Assembly: GCF_000373365.1 (NCBI RefSeq)
Contig: NZ_KB891227.1
Span: forward strand, 1 to 55,241
Source: Parafrankia discariae
GTDB taxonomy: Bacteria; Actinomycetota; Actinomycetes; Frankiales; Frankiaceae
Direction: 5' to 3'
DNA: 55,241 bases
Below are positions 30,823 to 39,382 of the stretch, one piece after another (the stretch's first letter is position 1; each line of letters opens with the position of its first letter). A program made the translations under genes and the position numbers. The notes beneath the pieces were generated by a model. It did not search any database and was not told the origin of the DNA. It was given only the letters and a program-made list of their open reading frames with translations.

Positions 30823-31355
30823 GCCTTGCCGGGATGATCCTCGACCGGGTCGGGCCCGGGGACGGTGAGCCCCGCGGTCTCGGGCTGACGGCCGCGAGCT
30901 GACCGTGTCCCGGCTCCGCTGTGCCCCGGTACTGCCCCCGGCGCTGCCGTGCTCCGTCACCGCTATGCCCCGGTACCGAGCCCCGGTACCGGCCGGCTCC
31001 GGCGGGGCCCCGGCCGCTACCCCGCCCCTCGCCGTCCCCGCCGCTGCCTCGGAACCGCTGCCGCTGCTCCCCGCCCCCGCCCCGTCCCGATGTCGCTGTC
31101 GCTGTCGTCCTCCCGTCACCGCAGCCGTCCCCCGCTGCCGCCGTCCTCGTGCGTTCCGGACGAACCGTGAACTATTTCGCGGTTCGCTCGCCGTTGTGAG
31201 CAGGATCGCCAAAGGTGATCGGTTTGTTGTGCATCCGTTACTTTGGCTGTCGTGTTACGAGTGGTATTCGCGGTACCGGCACTTTTCTCCTATAGCGCCG
31301 TGTGTTTGCGGGGTAGTACCACCCCCGTTCTGGTTAGTCCCTTACGATGGTTTCA

Positions 31356-31437
31356 ATCGGCCCTGGGGCACTTTCGATCAGTCCTGGGGTGGTAAGGCCG
31401 GATTCTGCCGGATCCGGTCACTGAAGCCGGAGAATCC
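31356..31437 (+). promoter_or_regulatory. Direct repeats and hairpin in the leader of the GH26-like gene
   Basis: Two 13-bp copies, ATCGGCCCTGGGG (31356-31368) and ATCAGTCCTGGGG (31377-31389), lie 21 bp apart, two helical turns. Eleven bases on is an inverted repeat, GGATTCT-G-CCGG pairing with CCGG-AGAATCC (31400-31437). The set lies 173-254 nt before the ATG. It could be an operator pair plus attenuator, or part of a structured RNA leader. No known riboswitch class could be recognised by eye. Confidence 0.4.
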
Positions 31438-31609
31438 GTCGGACGCCGTCGGCTCTGGCGCCGAGGCGGCACGCTGGGCCCCACCACGGTGGTGGTGGCT
31501 CGGAGGGGACGAGCCGCAGGGAGACCGCACAGCCGGTTTCCCGCGTGTGCCGAGTTGTTTGTCCGTCGATGCTCCATCCGACGCCACGACCGAAAGGCGG
31601 CGCGCGAGC

Positions 31610-33439
31610 ATGGCCTCGACACCCGGCGGCCGACCGACCCCTCAGGTCGACCGCATCTCCCGGTTCGGCTTCGGCCGGAATCCCGCGGGCGCCCCGGCGT
31701 CCCGGCCGCCGCGGCCGCGCCGCCGGCACCGCTTCGGCCGTGGGCCGCGGCTGGGTCTGGCCGCCGGCTTCGTGCTGGCGCTGTCCCTGCCGCTGGTGGC
31801 GCCGGCCGGTGCCGCGCCACCGGCCGCCACGCCGACATCCTCCCCCACCGTGGGCACGGCCCCGGAGGCTGACGGAACCTCGTCGCCCGCGCCTTCCTCG
31901 TCGGCCGGGGATGTCGCCGACCAGCAGGTTCCGGTCGCCGGCCTGACCACCGGCCCGGCGACCGCCGGGCAGTCGAAGCTGACTCTCGTCCTGTTCGACA
32001 GTGACATCGTGCTGGTCGGCGGGCGCGGGTTCGGTGCCGGCAAGGATGTGGCGGTCACCGCCGCGACCTCCGACCTCGGTGGCTCCGCGACCGCCCGGGC
32101 CGGCGCGGACGGCCGGTTCATCCTCGGCTTCCAGGTGCCGCTCGGCTTCACCGGCCGGGTCACCGTGACGGCGAAGCAGGAGTCGGTGGAGGCCAGCGGC
32201 ACGCTCGACGTCGTCGACGCGGGCACGCCGGGCCTGGCGAGCAGGGCGGCCGGCGATGCCGAGGTCCCCGCACCCACGCCGACGGCGACGCCCGTCCCGG
32301 CCCCCGCGGCCACTCCGGCGCCGACGACCTCAGCGCCGACGACTTCGGAGCCCACGGTCTCCGGGCCCACCAGCTCGGAGCCGACGGGCACCGCGCCGGC
32401 CACCACCCCGAGTACCGCCCCGAGTACCGCCCCGGGCACCGGCCGGCGGACCTCGCCGGCGCCGACCGCCGTACCCGCGCCCACGGCCGCGCCGTCGGCA
32501 GGCAGCGGGACGGGCGCGGGGACCGGCACCGGCACCACCACCGGTGGCAACGGCCGGCTCTCCGGCCTGCCCTGGATGTCCGGCGTCTACCCGTCACACG
32601 TCCTGTCGCAGGTCCTGGCCTTCGGGACGTGGCGCGGGCGCCCGAACGACGTGGCGCACGTGTTCACCATCCGGACCCAGGGCTGGAACGCGATGGTCGA
32701 GCCGCGTTGGCCGCTGGACCTGTACAAGGCCTTCCCGGGCAAGCTGATCATCAGCCAGCCGACCTACCCGAAGGGCCAGGGCAACAATGCCGCCTGTGCC
32801 CAGGGCGCGTATGACAGCTACTGGAAGACGTTCGGCACGTTCCTCAAGAACAACGGCCGCGCCGATTCAATCGTCCGCATCGGGTGGGAATTCAACGGGA
32901 CCTTCATGTACTGGCACGCGGACGCGGCCGGCACCCAGTTCCGTGACTGCTTCCGCAAGATCTCGACCGCCATCCGTTCGACGGACCCCGAAGTGAAGAT
33001 CGACTGGACGTTCAACGCGCACGCCTCGCCGGTTCCCAACGGGGGAACCCCGTGGGCGGCCTACCCCGGTGACGAGTACGTCGACTACGTCGGCATCGAC
33101 TCCTACGACTGGTACCCGCCGTCGCGGGACGAGGCCACCTGGAAGAAGCAGTGCGACGACCCGAACGGCCTGTGCTACCTGCTCGAGTTCGCCCGCCAGC
33201 ACGGCAAGAAGGTGGGAGTGGGCGAATGGGGCGTGTCCTCGTGCAGCCGCAACGGCGGCGGTGACAACCCCTTCTACATCCAGAAGATGTTCGACACGTT
33301 CACGCAGTACGCGGACGTGATGGCGTACGAGTCGTACTTCCACGACGCCGCGCCCGGGAACGTCTGCTCGACCATCATGAACGGCGGCCAGAACCCGAAG
33401 GCCTCCGCCCTGTACAAGAAGCTGTTCGGCTCGGTCTGA
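31610..33439 (+). CDS. Secreted GH26-like glycoside hydrolase
   Basis: A 609-residue exported protein. A long basic N-region (Arg-rich, 1-47) leads to a hydrophobic core (48-65) and a likely cleavage after AGA near 67-69. Then come a beta-rich module (about 100-205, KLTLVLFDSDIVLVGGRGFG), a Thr/Pro/Ser linker (about 215-315) and a clan-A barrel. Catalytic candidates are Glu427 in RIGWEFNGTFMYW (acid/base) and Glu539 in VGVGEWGVSS (nucleophile); VDYVGIDSYDWYP is also typical. GH26 enzymes cut beta-mannans or beta-1,3:1,4 glucans; the substrate here is unknown. The start is ATG 31610 with GAAAGG 12 bases upstream; the frame runs back to 30905 but that part is non-coding in character. Confidence 0.85.
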   Translation: MASTPGGRPTPQVDRISRFGFGRNPAGAPASRPPRPRRRHRFGRGPRLGLAAGFVLALSLPLVAPAGAAPPAATPTSSPTVGTAPEADGTSSPAPSSSAGDVADQQVPVAGLTTGPATAGQSKLTLVLFDSDIVLVGGRGFGAGKDVAVTAATSDLGGSATARAGADGRFILGFQVPLGFTGRVTVTAKQESVEASGTLDVVDAGTPGLASRAAGDAEVPAPTPTATPVPAPAATPAPTTSAPTTSEPTVSGPTSSEPTGTAPATTPSTAPSTAPGTGRRTSPAPTAVPAPTAAPSAGSGTGAGTGTGTTTGGNGRLSGLPWMSGVYPSHVLSQVLAFGTWRGRPNDVAHVFTIRTQGWNAMVEPRWPLDLYKAFPGKLIISQPTYPKGQGNNAACAQGAYDSYWKTFGTFLKNNGRADSIVRIGWEFNGTFMYWHADAAGTQFRDCFRKISTAIRSTDPEVKIDWTFNAHASPVPNGGTPWAAYPGDEYVDYVGIDSYDWYPPSRDEATWKKQCDDPNGLCYLLEFARQHGKKVGVGEWGVSSCSRNGGGDNPFYIQKMFDTFTQYADVMAYESYFHDAAPGNVCSTIMNGGQNPKASALYKKLFGSV

Positions 33440-33791
33440 GTGACCCGGTCCGAACGGCGGTCCTGACGACGGTCCCGACAGCGGCCCCAACGGCAGGCCG
33501 TCCGGCACACATGTGATCGTTCGTTTCGGTGAACGGGCCGTCACCCCCGCGTCGCGAGGGTGGCGGCCCGTTCGCCTGCCGACCAACACCTGTGCACGGA
33601 GGTGTCGTGTGCCGTTTCGTGTCGAACTCCCGAAGTGGCGGGGTAGCGTCAGCCCGGGCACCATGTCCAAGCCCGCCCTGTGACCTGCGCGGTTGCGATC
33701 CCTGCTTTCGAGGGCTCGCGGGATGGCTCTCGCAGGCCCGCCGGATCGTCCGTCCCCGGATCGTCGGATCGTCTCGACAGGAGCGCGCCGC
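33440..33791. other. 352-bp gap between the GH26-like gene and the metabolite operon
   Basis: It contains the terminator at 33531-33573 and, just before the next gene, three copies of GGATCGTC (within 33740-33775) that may be regulatory for the operon. No gene is seen. Confidence 0.5.
33531..33573 (+). terminator. Terminator of the GH26-like gene
   Basis: A 16-bp stem with one G-U pair: GAACGGGCCG plus TCACCC pair with GGGTGG plus CGGCCCGTTC around an 11-nt loop, 92 nt past the stop. Confidence 0.8.
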
Positions 33792-34985
33792 TTGCGTCAC
33801 TTCAGCTTCCTGGACGGCCAGGCCGCCAGGACCCTGTTCCACCGAGCTCCGGAAGAGATCACGGCCGGCGGTGACCGACGGCTCGTCGCGACCGCGCTCG
33901 GCGCCACCCTGTACGCCCCCGGCACCCGGCCGCGGTTGGCCTCGGACGTCCGCCGTCAGGTGACCGCCGGGGTGACCTCGATGGTCCTCTGCCTGGAGGA
34001 CGCCATCGCCGATCACGAGGTGCTCGGGGCCGAGTCGAACGTGGCCGCGGCGCTCGCCGACCTGGGGGAGGACCCGCCGGTCTGCGGCGAGGGTCTGCCC
34101 CTGCTGTTCGTCCGGGTGCGCGCCGTCGCGCAGATCCCGGCACTGCTGGCCCGGCTGGGCGGCCCCGCGCGCTCGCTGCTCGCCGGGTTCGTCCTGCCGA
34201 AGTTCGGCGAGGAGAGCGGCGAGGCGGCGCTCGAGGCGGTCCTGCGCGGTTCCGACACGCTCGGCCGGCTGCTGTGGGCGATGCCCGTCCTGGAGAGCCC
34301 GCAGGTGATCTACCGCGAGACCAGGATCGAGGCGTTGACGGCCGTGCGCCGCCTCGTCGACAAGCACGCCGACCATGTGCTGGCCGTCCGGCTGGGCGCC
34401 ACCGACCTGTCGGGCGTGTTCGGCCTGCGTCGCGACCGGGACCTGACCATCTACGACATCGCGGTGGTGCGTGACTGCATCGCCGACATCGTGAACATCT
34501 GCGCCCGCGGTGGTGATCATGTCGTCACCGGCCCGGTGTGGGAGTACTTCGCCCAGCCCGAGCGCCTGTTCGTGAGTTCCCTGCGGGTGACGCCGTTCGA
34601 GGAGGCCGACCTCGTCGACGGCAGCGAGCGCGGCGCGCGGATCCGTTCCGAGCTTGTCTCGGCCGACCTCGACCGGCTCATCCGGGAGGTCGTCCTCGAC
34701 AAGGCCAACGGGCTGATCGGCAAGACGGTGATCCACCCGAGCCACGTGCCGGCCGTCCACGCCCTGTATGTCGTGACCCAGGAGGAGTACGAGGACGCGG
34801 AGGCGGTCCTCGCGGGGGACGCGGGCGGCGTCCGGCCCAGCAGCTACGCGAACAAGATGAACGAGCTGCGTCCGCACCGGCCGTGGGCGCAGGCCGTGCG
34901 ACGGCGGGCGCGGGCCTTCGGCGTGCTGCGCGAGGGCCTCACCTTCGTCGACGTGCTGGCCGCGACGCAGGACGCGTTGCGGTGA
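33792..34985 (+). CDS. HpcH/HpaI (CitE-like) TIM-barrel C-C bond lyase of Ter clusters
   Basis: A 397-residue protein of the CitE/HpcH aldolase superfamily, closest in character to the 'C-C bond lyase of the TIM-barrel fold' family found with Ter genes. Visible segments are GATLYAPGTRPRLA, SMVLCLEDAIADHEV (acidic metal ligands), LLWAMPVLESPQVIYRE, and GLIGKTVIHPSHVPAVHAL near the C-terminus. It is predicted to make or break a carbon-carbon bond on a keto-acid or acyl substrate. The start is TTG 33792 with AGGAG eight bases upstream; upstream in-frame starts have no ribosome site. It is first of four genes joined by 4-nt GTGA overlaps. Confidence 0.85.
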   Translation: MRHFSFLDGQAARTLFHRAPEEITAGGDRRLVATALGATLYAPGTRPRLASDVRRQVTAGVTSMVLCLEDAIADHEVLGAESNVAAALADLGEDPPVCGEGLPLLFVRVRAVAQIPALLARLGGPARSLLAGFVLPKFGEESGEAALEAVLRGSDTLGRLLWAMPVLESPQVIYRETRIEALTAVRRLVDKHADHVLAVRLGATDLSGVFGLRRDRDLTIYDIAVVRDCIADIVNICARGGDHVVTGPVWEYFAQPERLFVSSLRVTPFEEADLVDGSERGARIRSELVSADLDRLIREVVLDKANGLIGKTVIHPSHVPAVHALYVVTQEEYEDAEAVLAGDAGGVRPSSYANKMNELRPHRPWAQAVRRRARAFGVLREGLTFVDVLAATQDALR

Positions 34986-36493
34986 CCGACCAGGATCGGA
35001 TCCTCGACCAGGACCGGCTCCGGGACCCCGACTGGCTGTGGGAGGAGCTCGGGCTGGGAATCGAGGTGCACGGCGGAGAACCGCCCGTGACCGCGGAAGC
35101 GCCTGCGCCCGGAGAACCGCCTGCGCCCGCGAAAGTGATCGCGCCCGCGGAAGCGGTCGAGCTGCGTCGGCTGGTCGGGCTGGCGCTGCGCCGCAACCCG
35201 CTGCGCGCGCACCTGCTGGTCAGCCGGGTCCTCGGCAAGCATCTGCCGGTGCCACCGGCGACCGCGCTGGACGCGGCCGCCCGCCTGTCCGAACGGGTGC
35301 GGGCCCTGCCGACCCCCGCCCGGTGGACCGGCCCCGGGCCGGGAGCGGCCGAGGTCCCGCTCGTCATCGGGTACTGCGAGACCGCCACGGCGCTCGGGCA
35401 CGCCGTCGCCGACGGCCTGCCGAACAGCCACTACCTGCACACGACGCGGCGCCGGGTACCGGGCAGCGTCCCGGTCCTGGAGTTCGTGGAGTCGCACTCG
35501 CACGCCACCCACCACTGGCTCATGCCCGCCGATCCCGCGGTGCTGGAGACCCCCGGCCGGCTGCTGCTCGTCGACGACGAGCTGTCGACCGGACGGACGG
35601 CGCTGGGCACCATCCGCATCCTGCACGCCTTCGCCCCCCGAACGGACTATGCCGTGGCGGCGCTCGTCGACGCCCGGCCACCGGCCGCCCGGGCCGCCTT
35701 CGACGCGCTCGCCGCCGAACTCGGCATCCGCCTGGACGTCGTCTCCCTCGTCGCGGCGACCGTCACGGTGCCCGCGGACGTGACCGCCCGGGCCAGCCGG
35801 ATCCGTGCCGCCTTCGGTACCCCGGTCCCTGCTGATGCCCCGGTCTCCGCCGGTGCCCCGGCTTCCACCGAGGCCCCAATCACGGGCGACGGCGCCGGCG
35901 GCAGCGTCGGCAGCGGCGGCAGCGGCGCCGGCGGCGGCGCGGCGCACCGGGTCACCCGGGTGGCGGTGGACTGGCCGGCGGGCCTGCCGGACGGGGCGCG
36001 CCACGGCTGGTCCCCGGCCGCCCGGGAACGCCTCACCGACGCGGTCCCCGCCGTGGCGAAGGACGTCCTGGCCGGCCTGCCCGACCCCGCGCGTGACGGG
36101 GACATCCTGGTCCTGGGTACTGAGGAGTTGATGTACGTGCCGATGCGGCTGGCGGACGGCCTGGCGGAACTGACCGGGCGCCGGGTGGTCTACCAGTCGA
36201 CGACCCGGTCCCCGGTCCATCCGCTCGACGTCGACGGGTACGCCATCCGGGCGGCGCTGACCTTCCCGGCGCCCGACGGCCCCGAACGGGTCAGCCACGT
36301 GTACAACGTGACACCGGGCCGCTACGGCGACATCGTGCTCGTCGTGGACTCCGGGATGGACGGCCGCGGGCCGGTCCCCGACGGCCCCGACCTGGACGGC
36401 CTGCTCACCGAGCTGCGTCGCTGCGCGGACGTCACCGTCGTCACCATCCCCTGCCACGTGCCGGCGGCGCGCGGCGCCGAGGAGGCCCGGTGA
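34982..36493 (+). CDS. Phosphoribosyltransferase-TRSP domain protein
   Basis: A 503-residue protein. A Pro/Ala-rich N-terminal spacer is followed by a phosphoribosyltransferase domain (about 60-275) with the PRPP motif LLLVDDELSTGRTALGT (Asp198/Asp199) and IGYCETATALGHAVAD. A Gly/Ser linker (about 280-320) leads to a C-terminal TRSP-type domain (about 320-500) with ILVLGTEELMYVPMRLADGL and the TRSP-like YQSTTRSPVHPL that names the family. It is predicted to attach a ribose-phosphate to a base-like compound. GTG 34982 overlaps the upstream stop by 4 nt, as does its own stop with the next GTG, so all four genes should be made in fixed proportion. Confidence 0.87.
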   Translation: MTDQDRILDQDRLRDPDWLWEELGLGIEVHGGEPPVTAEAPAPGEPPAPAKVIAPAEAVELRRLVGLALRRNPLRAHLLVSRVLGKHLPVPPATALDAAARLSERVRALPTPARWTGPGPGAAEVPLVIGYCETATALGHAVADGLPNSHYLHTTRRRVPGSVPVLEFVESHSHATHHWLMPADPAVLETPGRLLLVDDELSTGRTALGTIRILHAFAPRTDYAVAALVDARPPAARAAFDALAAELGIRLDVVSLVAATVTVPADVTARASRIRAAFGTPVPADAPVSAGAPASTEAPITGDGAGGSVGSGGSGAGGGAAHRVTRVAVDWPAGLPDGARHGWSPAARERLTDAVPAVAKDVLAGLPDPARDGDILVLGTEELMYVPMRLADGLAELTGRRVVYQSTTRSPVHPLDVDGYAIRAALTFPAPDGPERVSHVYNVTPGRYGDIVLVVDSGMDGRGPVPDGPDLDGLLTELRRCADVTVVTIPCHVPAARGAEEAR

Positions 36494-37659
36494 GCGCGGT
36501 GCGGTCCGCCGAGACCGGCGGGCGGGCGCTGATCGGCTCCGGCTCCTACCTGCCCGAGGACGTCACCTTCCTGCTCACCGACCTCAGCGCGGCGGACCTC
36601 GAACGGCCGACGGAGGACCGCGAGGAGGGCTTCCAGTCCGGCCGGCACTACTCCGAGGACCTGCCGATCGAGTACCAGCCCGACGCCGCCTACCTGCGGA
36701 TCTACCACCAGGCGCTGGAGCGGTCCGCACGGCGGGTGGCATTGGCGACCGGGATCGTCGCCGAGCTCGTCCGGCACACCAAGCCCGCGCCGGTGATCGC
36801 CTCGATCGCCCGCGCGGGCACGCCGATCGGCATCCTGATGCGCCGCTGGTACGCCTTCCGGCACGGCCTGGACGTCCCGCACTACGCGATCTCGGTCATC
36901 AAGGACCGCGGCGTCGACATGAACGCCCTGCGCCACATCACCGACCGCCACGACCGCGCGGCCGTCCAGTTCGTCGACGGCTGGACCGGCAAGGGCGTGA
37001 TGACCCGGGTGCTGGCCGAGGCGGTCCGCGGCCTCGGCGTCGACGACACCCTGGCGGTGCTCGCCGACCCGGCCCGCTGCGTGCCGCTGTTCGGCACCCG
37101 CGACGACTTCCTCATCCCCAGCGCCTGCCTGAACTCCACGGTCAGCGGGCTGGTCAGCCGGACGGTGCTCAACGCCGAGCACATCGGCCCGGACGACTTC
37201 CACGGCGCGAAGTTCTACCGGGAGCTCCTCCCGCACGACCTCTCCCAGCACTTCATCGACACGATCGTCGACCGGTTCGACGAGGTCGCCGACGAGGTCG
37301 AGGCGGCCTGGCCCCGGCTGTGGGCGGCCGACCGGACGCCGACCTGGGAGGGCTGGGCCGCCGTCGAGCGCATCGCCGAGCGGTTCGACATCCCGGATGT
37401 GATCATGGTGAAGCCCGGGGTGGGCGAGGCCACCCGGGTGCTGCTGCGCCGGGTGCCGTGGCGCATCCTCGTCGCCCCCGACCGGCTGGACGAGCTCGCG
37501 CACGTGCTGGCCCTGGCCGAGGCGCGCGGGGTGCCGGTGGAGGAGATGGCCGGCCTGCCCTTCTCCTGCGTCGGTCTGGTGCGGCCCGTCCGCACCGGGG
37601 ACGGCGGGAAGCCGGTGTTCCACACCCCGGCGGCGCGCTGGCGCCCGGAGACACCGTGA
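36490..37659 (+). CDS. StiP-domain (PRTase_1) protein with C-terminal PELOTA domain
   Basis: A 389-residue protein. The N-terminal part has the family opening SGSYLPEDVTFLLTDL, the segment PVIASIARAGTPIGILMRRW and FVDGWTGKGVMTRVL, which resemble a phosphoribosyltransferase; databases also label this domain 'cysteine protease StiP', and the true chemistry is unsettled. The C-terminal 75 or so residues (VGEATRVLLRRVPWRILVAP onward) look like a PELOTA RNA-binding-type domain. In Ter-linked clusters this protein accompanies the PRTase-TRSP protein. The GTG start overlaps the previous stop and its stop overlaps the next GTG. Confidence 0.87.
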   Translation: MSAVRSAETGGRALIGSGSYLPEDVTFLLTDLSAADLERPTEDREEGFQSGRHYSEDLPIEYQPDAAYLRIYHQALERSARRVALATGIVAELVRHTKPAPVIASIARAGTPIGILMRRWYAFRHGLDVPHYAISVIKDRGVDMNALRHITDRHDRAAVQFVDGWTGKGVMTRVLAEAVRGLGVDDTLAVLADPARCVPLFGTRDDFLIPSACLNSTVSGLVSRTVLNAEHIGPDDFHGAKFYRELLPHDLSQHFIDTIVDRFDEVADEVEAAWPRLWAADRTPTWEGWAAVERIAERFDIPDVIMVKPGVGEATRVLLRRVPWRILVAPDRLDELAHVLALAEARGVPVEEMAGLPFSCVGLVRPVRTGDGGKPVFHTPAARWRPETP

Positions 37660-38585
37660 CCTCCCCGCCCCCGGGCACGCCCCCGGAAACGCCGCCGCGG
37701 CCCGCGCCGGCCGTGCCGAGCAGGTCCGCGCCGGCCGCGCCGGCCGTGTCGGGACGGCCCGCGCCGGCCGGCCCGGACCTGCTGGCCTGCGACCTCGACC
37801 AGACGCTGATCTTCGCCCGGAAGTCCTTCCGGCTGGCCCCCGGCACGTCCGAGCCGGCGGTGACCCTGGTCGAACGGATCGACGGCGTCCCGTCCGCCTA
37901 CTCCACCACCCGCACGCTCGACCTCCTCGCCCGCCTGCACCGGACGGCGGTCTTCGTCCCGGTCACCACGCGGACCCTCGCCCAGTACCGGCGGATCGAC
38001 CTCGGCGTGCGTCCCGCGTTCGCCATCGCGGCCAACGGCGGGCACCTGCTCGTCGACGGCGAGCCCGACCCCGCCTGGGCGGAGCAGGTGGCGGCCCGCC
38101 TCGCGGGCACCTGCGCGCCGCTGGCGGAGATGGAGGCCCTGGCCGCCCGGCTCGACGCCGCCGGCTGGGCCCGCGTCATCCGGGTGGCGGACGGCCTGTT
38201 CGTCTACCTGGTCGCGCACAGCCGGGAGGCGATCCCCGACCTGTCGGACGTCGCCGCCGAGGTGGCGGCGGCGGGGTGGTCGCTGTCCACCCAGGGCCGC
38301 AAGGTCTACCTGGTCCCGGCCGCCCTCACCAAGCAGGCCGCCGTCGCGGAGGTCGCCCGCCGGGCCGGCGCGTCCCGGGTGCTGGCCGCCGGCGACTCCG
38401 TCCTCGACGCGCCGATGCTCGCCGCCGCCGACCTGGCCGTCCGGCCGGCACACGGGGAGTTGCACGAGCAGGGCTGGCAGGCCCCGAACCTCACGGTGAC
38501 CACCGCCGCCGGAGTCCTCGCCGCCGAGGAACTGCTGACCCTCTTCCGCGCGTGGTCACCCCCCCCGCCCGAAGCGGCCCGGTGA
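37656..38585 (+). CDS. HAD-family hydrolase
   Basis: A 309-residue Cof-type HAD phosphatase. After a 40-residue Pro/Ala-rich tail come motif I LLACDLDQTLIF (nucleophile Asp46, Asp48), motif II in VFVPVTTRTLAQY, and motif IV AAGDSVLDAPMLAAADLAV with a Lys (TKQAAV) before it. It should remove a phosphate from the nucleotide-like product of the operon. The GTG start overlaps the StiP stop. It is the last gene and faces the convergent deaminase with 57 bp between. An ATP-grasp enzyme, usual in such modules, is not found in the window. Confidence 0.87.
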   Translation: MTSPPPGTPPETPPRPAPAVPSRSAPAAPAVSGRPAPAGPDLLACDLDQTLIFARKSFRLAPGTSEPAVTLVERIDGVPSAYSTTRTLDLLARLHRTAVFVPVTTRTLAQYRRIDLGVRPAFAIAANGGHLLVDGEPDPAWAEQVAARLAGTCAPLAEMEALAARLDAAGWARVIRVADGLFVYLVAHSREAIPDLSDVAAEVAAAGWSLSTQGRKVYLVPAALTKQAAVAEVARRAGASRVLAAGDSVLDAPMLAAADLAVRPAHGELHEQGWQAPNLTVTTAAGVLAAEELLTLFRAWSPPPPEAAR

Positions 38586-38642
38586 CCACGCGGCCGGAGG
38601 CGGGCCGGCAGCCGCCGCGGGTGGCCAGGTGGGTCGGGCGGG

Positions 38643-39209
38643 TCAGTAGGGGTGGCGGTCGGGGCGGGCGTTCCAGGCCGCGTACGCCGTGGCGCCGACC
38701 TCCGGGCAGACCTGCTCGATGTGGATGCCGCGCTGGTCCACGGGACGGCTGAAATCCTCGTACTGGTAGGCGTCGTCGAAGCCGATTCCCCGGGTCGCCG
38801 CGAGGTCGTTGGCGTAGTAGACGTCGCTGATCCGGGACCAGTAGATGGCGCTCATACACATCGGGCAGGGGATACCGGCCGTGTAGATCGAATATCCCAT
38901 CAGCATTTTCGCCCGCTTCGGCACCAGGTCGGGTGATCCCTCGGGCCGCGGGACGAGTTCCAGGGTGGCGAGGTCCTGCTCCTCCGGGGCGATCGTCGGC
39001 CCCTCGGGATTGAGCACCTGGATGGCCTTGCGGATCGATTCGACCTCGGCGTGGGCGGTCGGATCACCGGTGAGCAGCACGCGGTTCTGCCCGCGTGCGA
39101 CGATCTCGCCGTCCTTGACGATCACCGCGCCGAACGGGCCGCCCCAGCCCTTCTCGACCGACTGCGTGGCGAGCCTGGTGGCCTCGCCCATGAGCTCCGC
39201 GTGATTCAT
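38643..39209 (-). CDS. Nucleoside/guanine deaminase-family protein
   Basis: A 188-residue zinc hydrolase of the cytidine/guanine deaminase superfamily. Zinc and proton-transfer residues are His53 and Glu55 in TAHAEVESI and Cys115/Cys118 in GIPCPMCMSAIYW. It is predicted to deaminate a purine or pyrimidine base or nucleoside. The ATG at 39207-39209 has GAAGGGGG six bases upstream. It converges on the HAD gene of the metabolite operon, so a link to that pathway is possible but would be through function rather than a shared transcript. Substrate is uncertain; guanine deaminases of this type are somewhat shorter, and the insertion after residue 60 (PEGPTIAPEEQDLATLELVP) is worth noting. Confidence 0.88.
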   Translation of the reverse strand: MNHAELMGEATRLATQSVEKGWGGPFGAVIVKDGEIVARGQNRVLLTGDPTAHAEVESIRKAIQVLNPEGPTIAPEEQDLATLELVPRPEGSPDLVPKRAKMLMGYSIYTAGIPCPMCMSAIYWSRISDVYYANDLAATRGIGFDDAYQYEDFSRPVDQRGIHIEQVCPEVGATAYAAWNARPDRHPY

Positions 39210-39382
39210 CGTGCCCCCTTCGGATGAGTCACCTCTCTCGATGCCCCGTTCGCCCGATCGGCACGCCCCGCGGGAAGTGCGGTGTTCGCCTTCCGCGTCT
39301 GGCGGCGCGGGTCGTGGCCGCTATTCGGGCAAAGTGCGCAGACGTCCGGACGGCGCTCGGTCGGGAGCCGTCCGGACCTATC

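Larger units (their letters stand above)
30420..31609. other. 1,190-bp intergenic region upstream of the GH26-like gene
   Basis: No gene is convincing on either strand. From 30522 to 30614 there are degenerate GGCTCGGGGTGCG repeats, and at 30795-30822 a strong hairpin. From about 31165 to 31360 the base composition falls clearly below the surroundings (for example around GTGAACTATTTCGCGG and TTACTTTGGCTGTCG), as expected for a promoter and leader of the downstream secreted enzyme. A pair of 13-bp direct repeats and an inverted repeat follow (listed separately). Confidence 0.5.

Noticed and set aside
30905-31609. Upstream extension of the GH26-like protein
   Set aside because: Composition is unlike coding sequence, contains hairpins and lower-GC leader features, and the export signal begins properly after ATG 31610.
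31165-31609. c-di-AMP (ydaO) riboswitch
   Set aside because: Suspected from the secreted-hydrolase context, but I could not identify the conserved core by eye, so only a candidate leader is reported.
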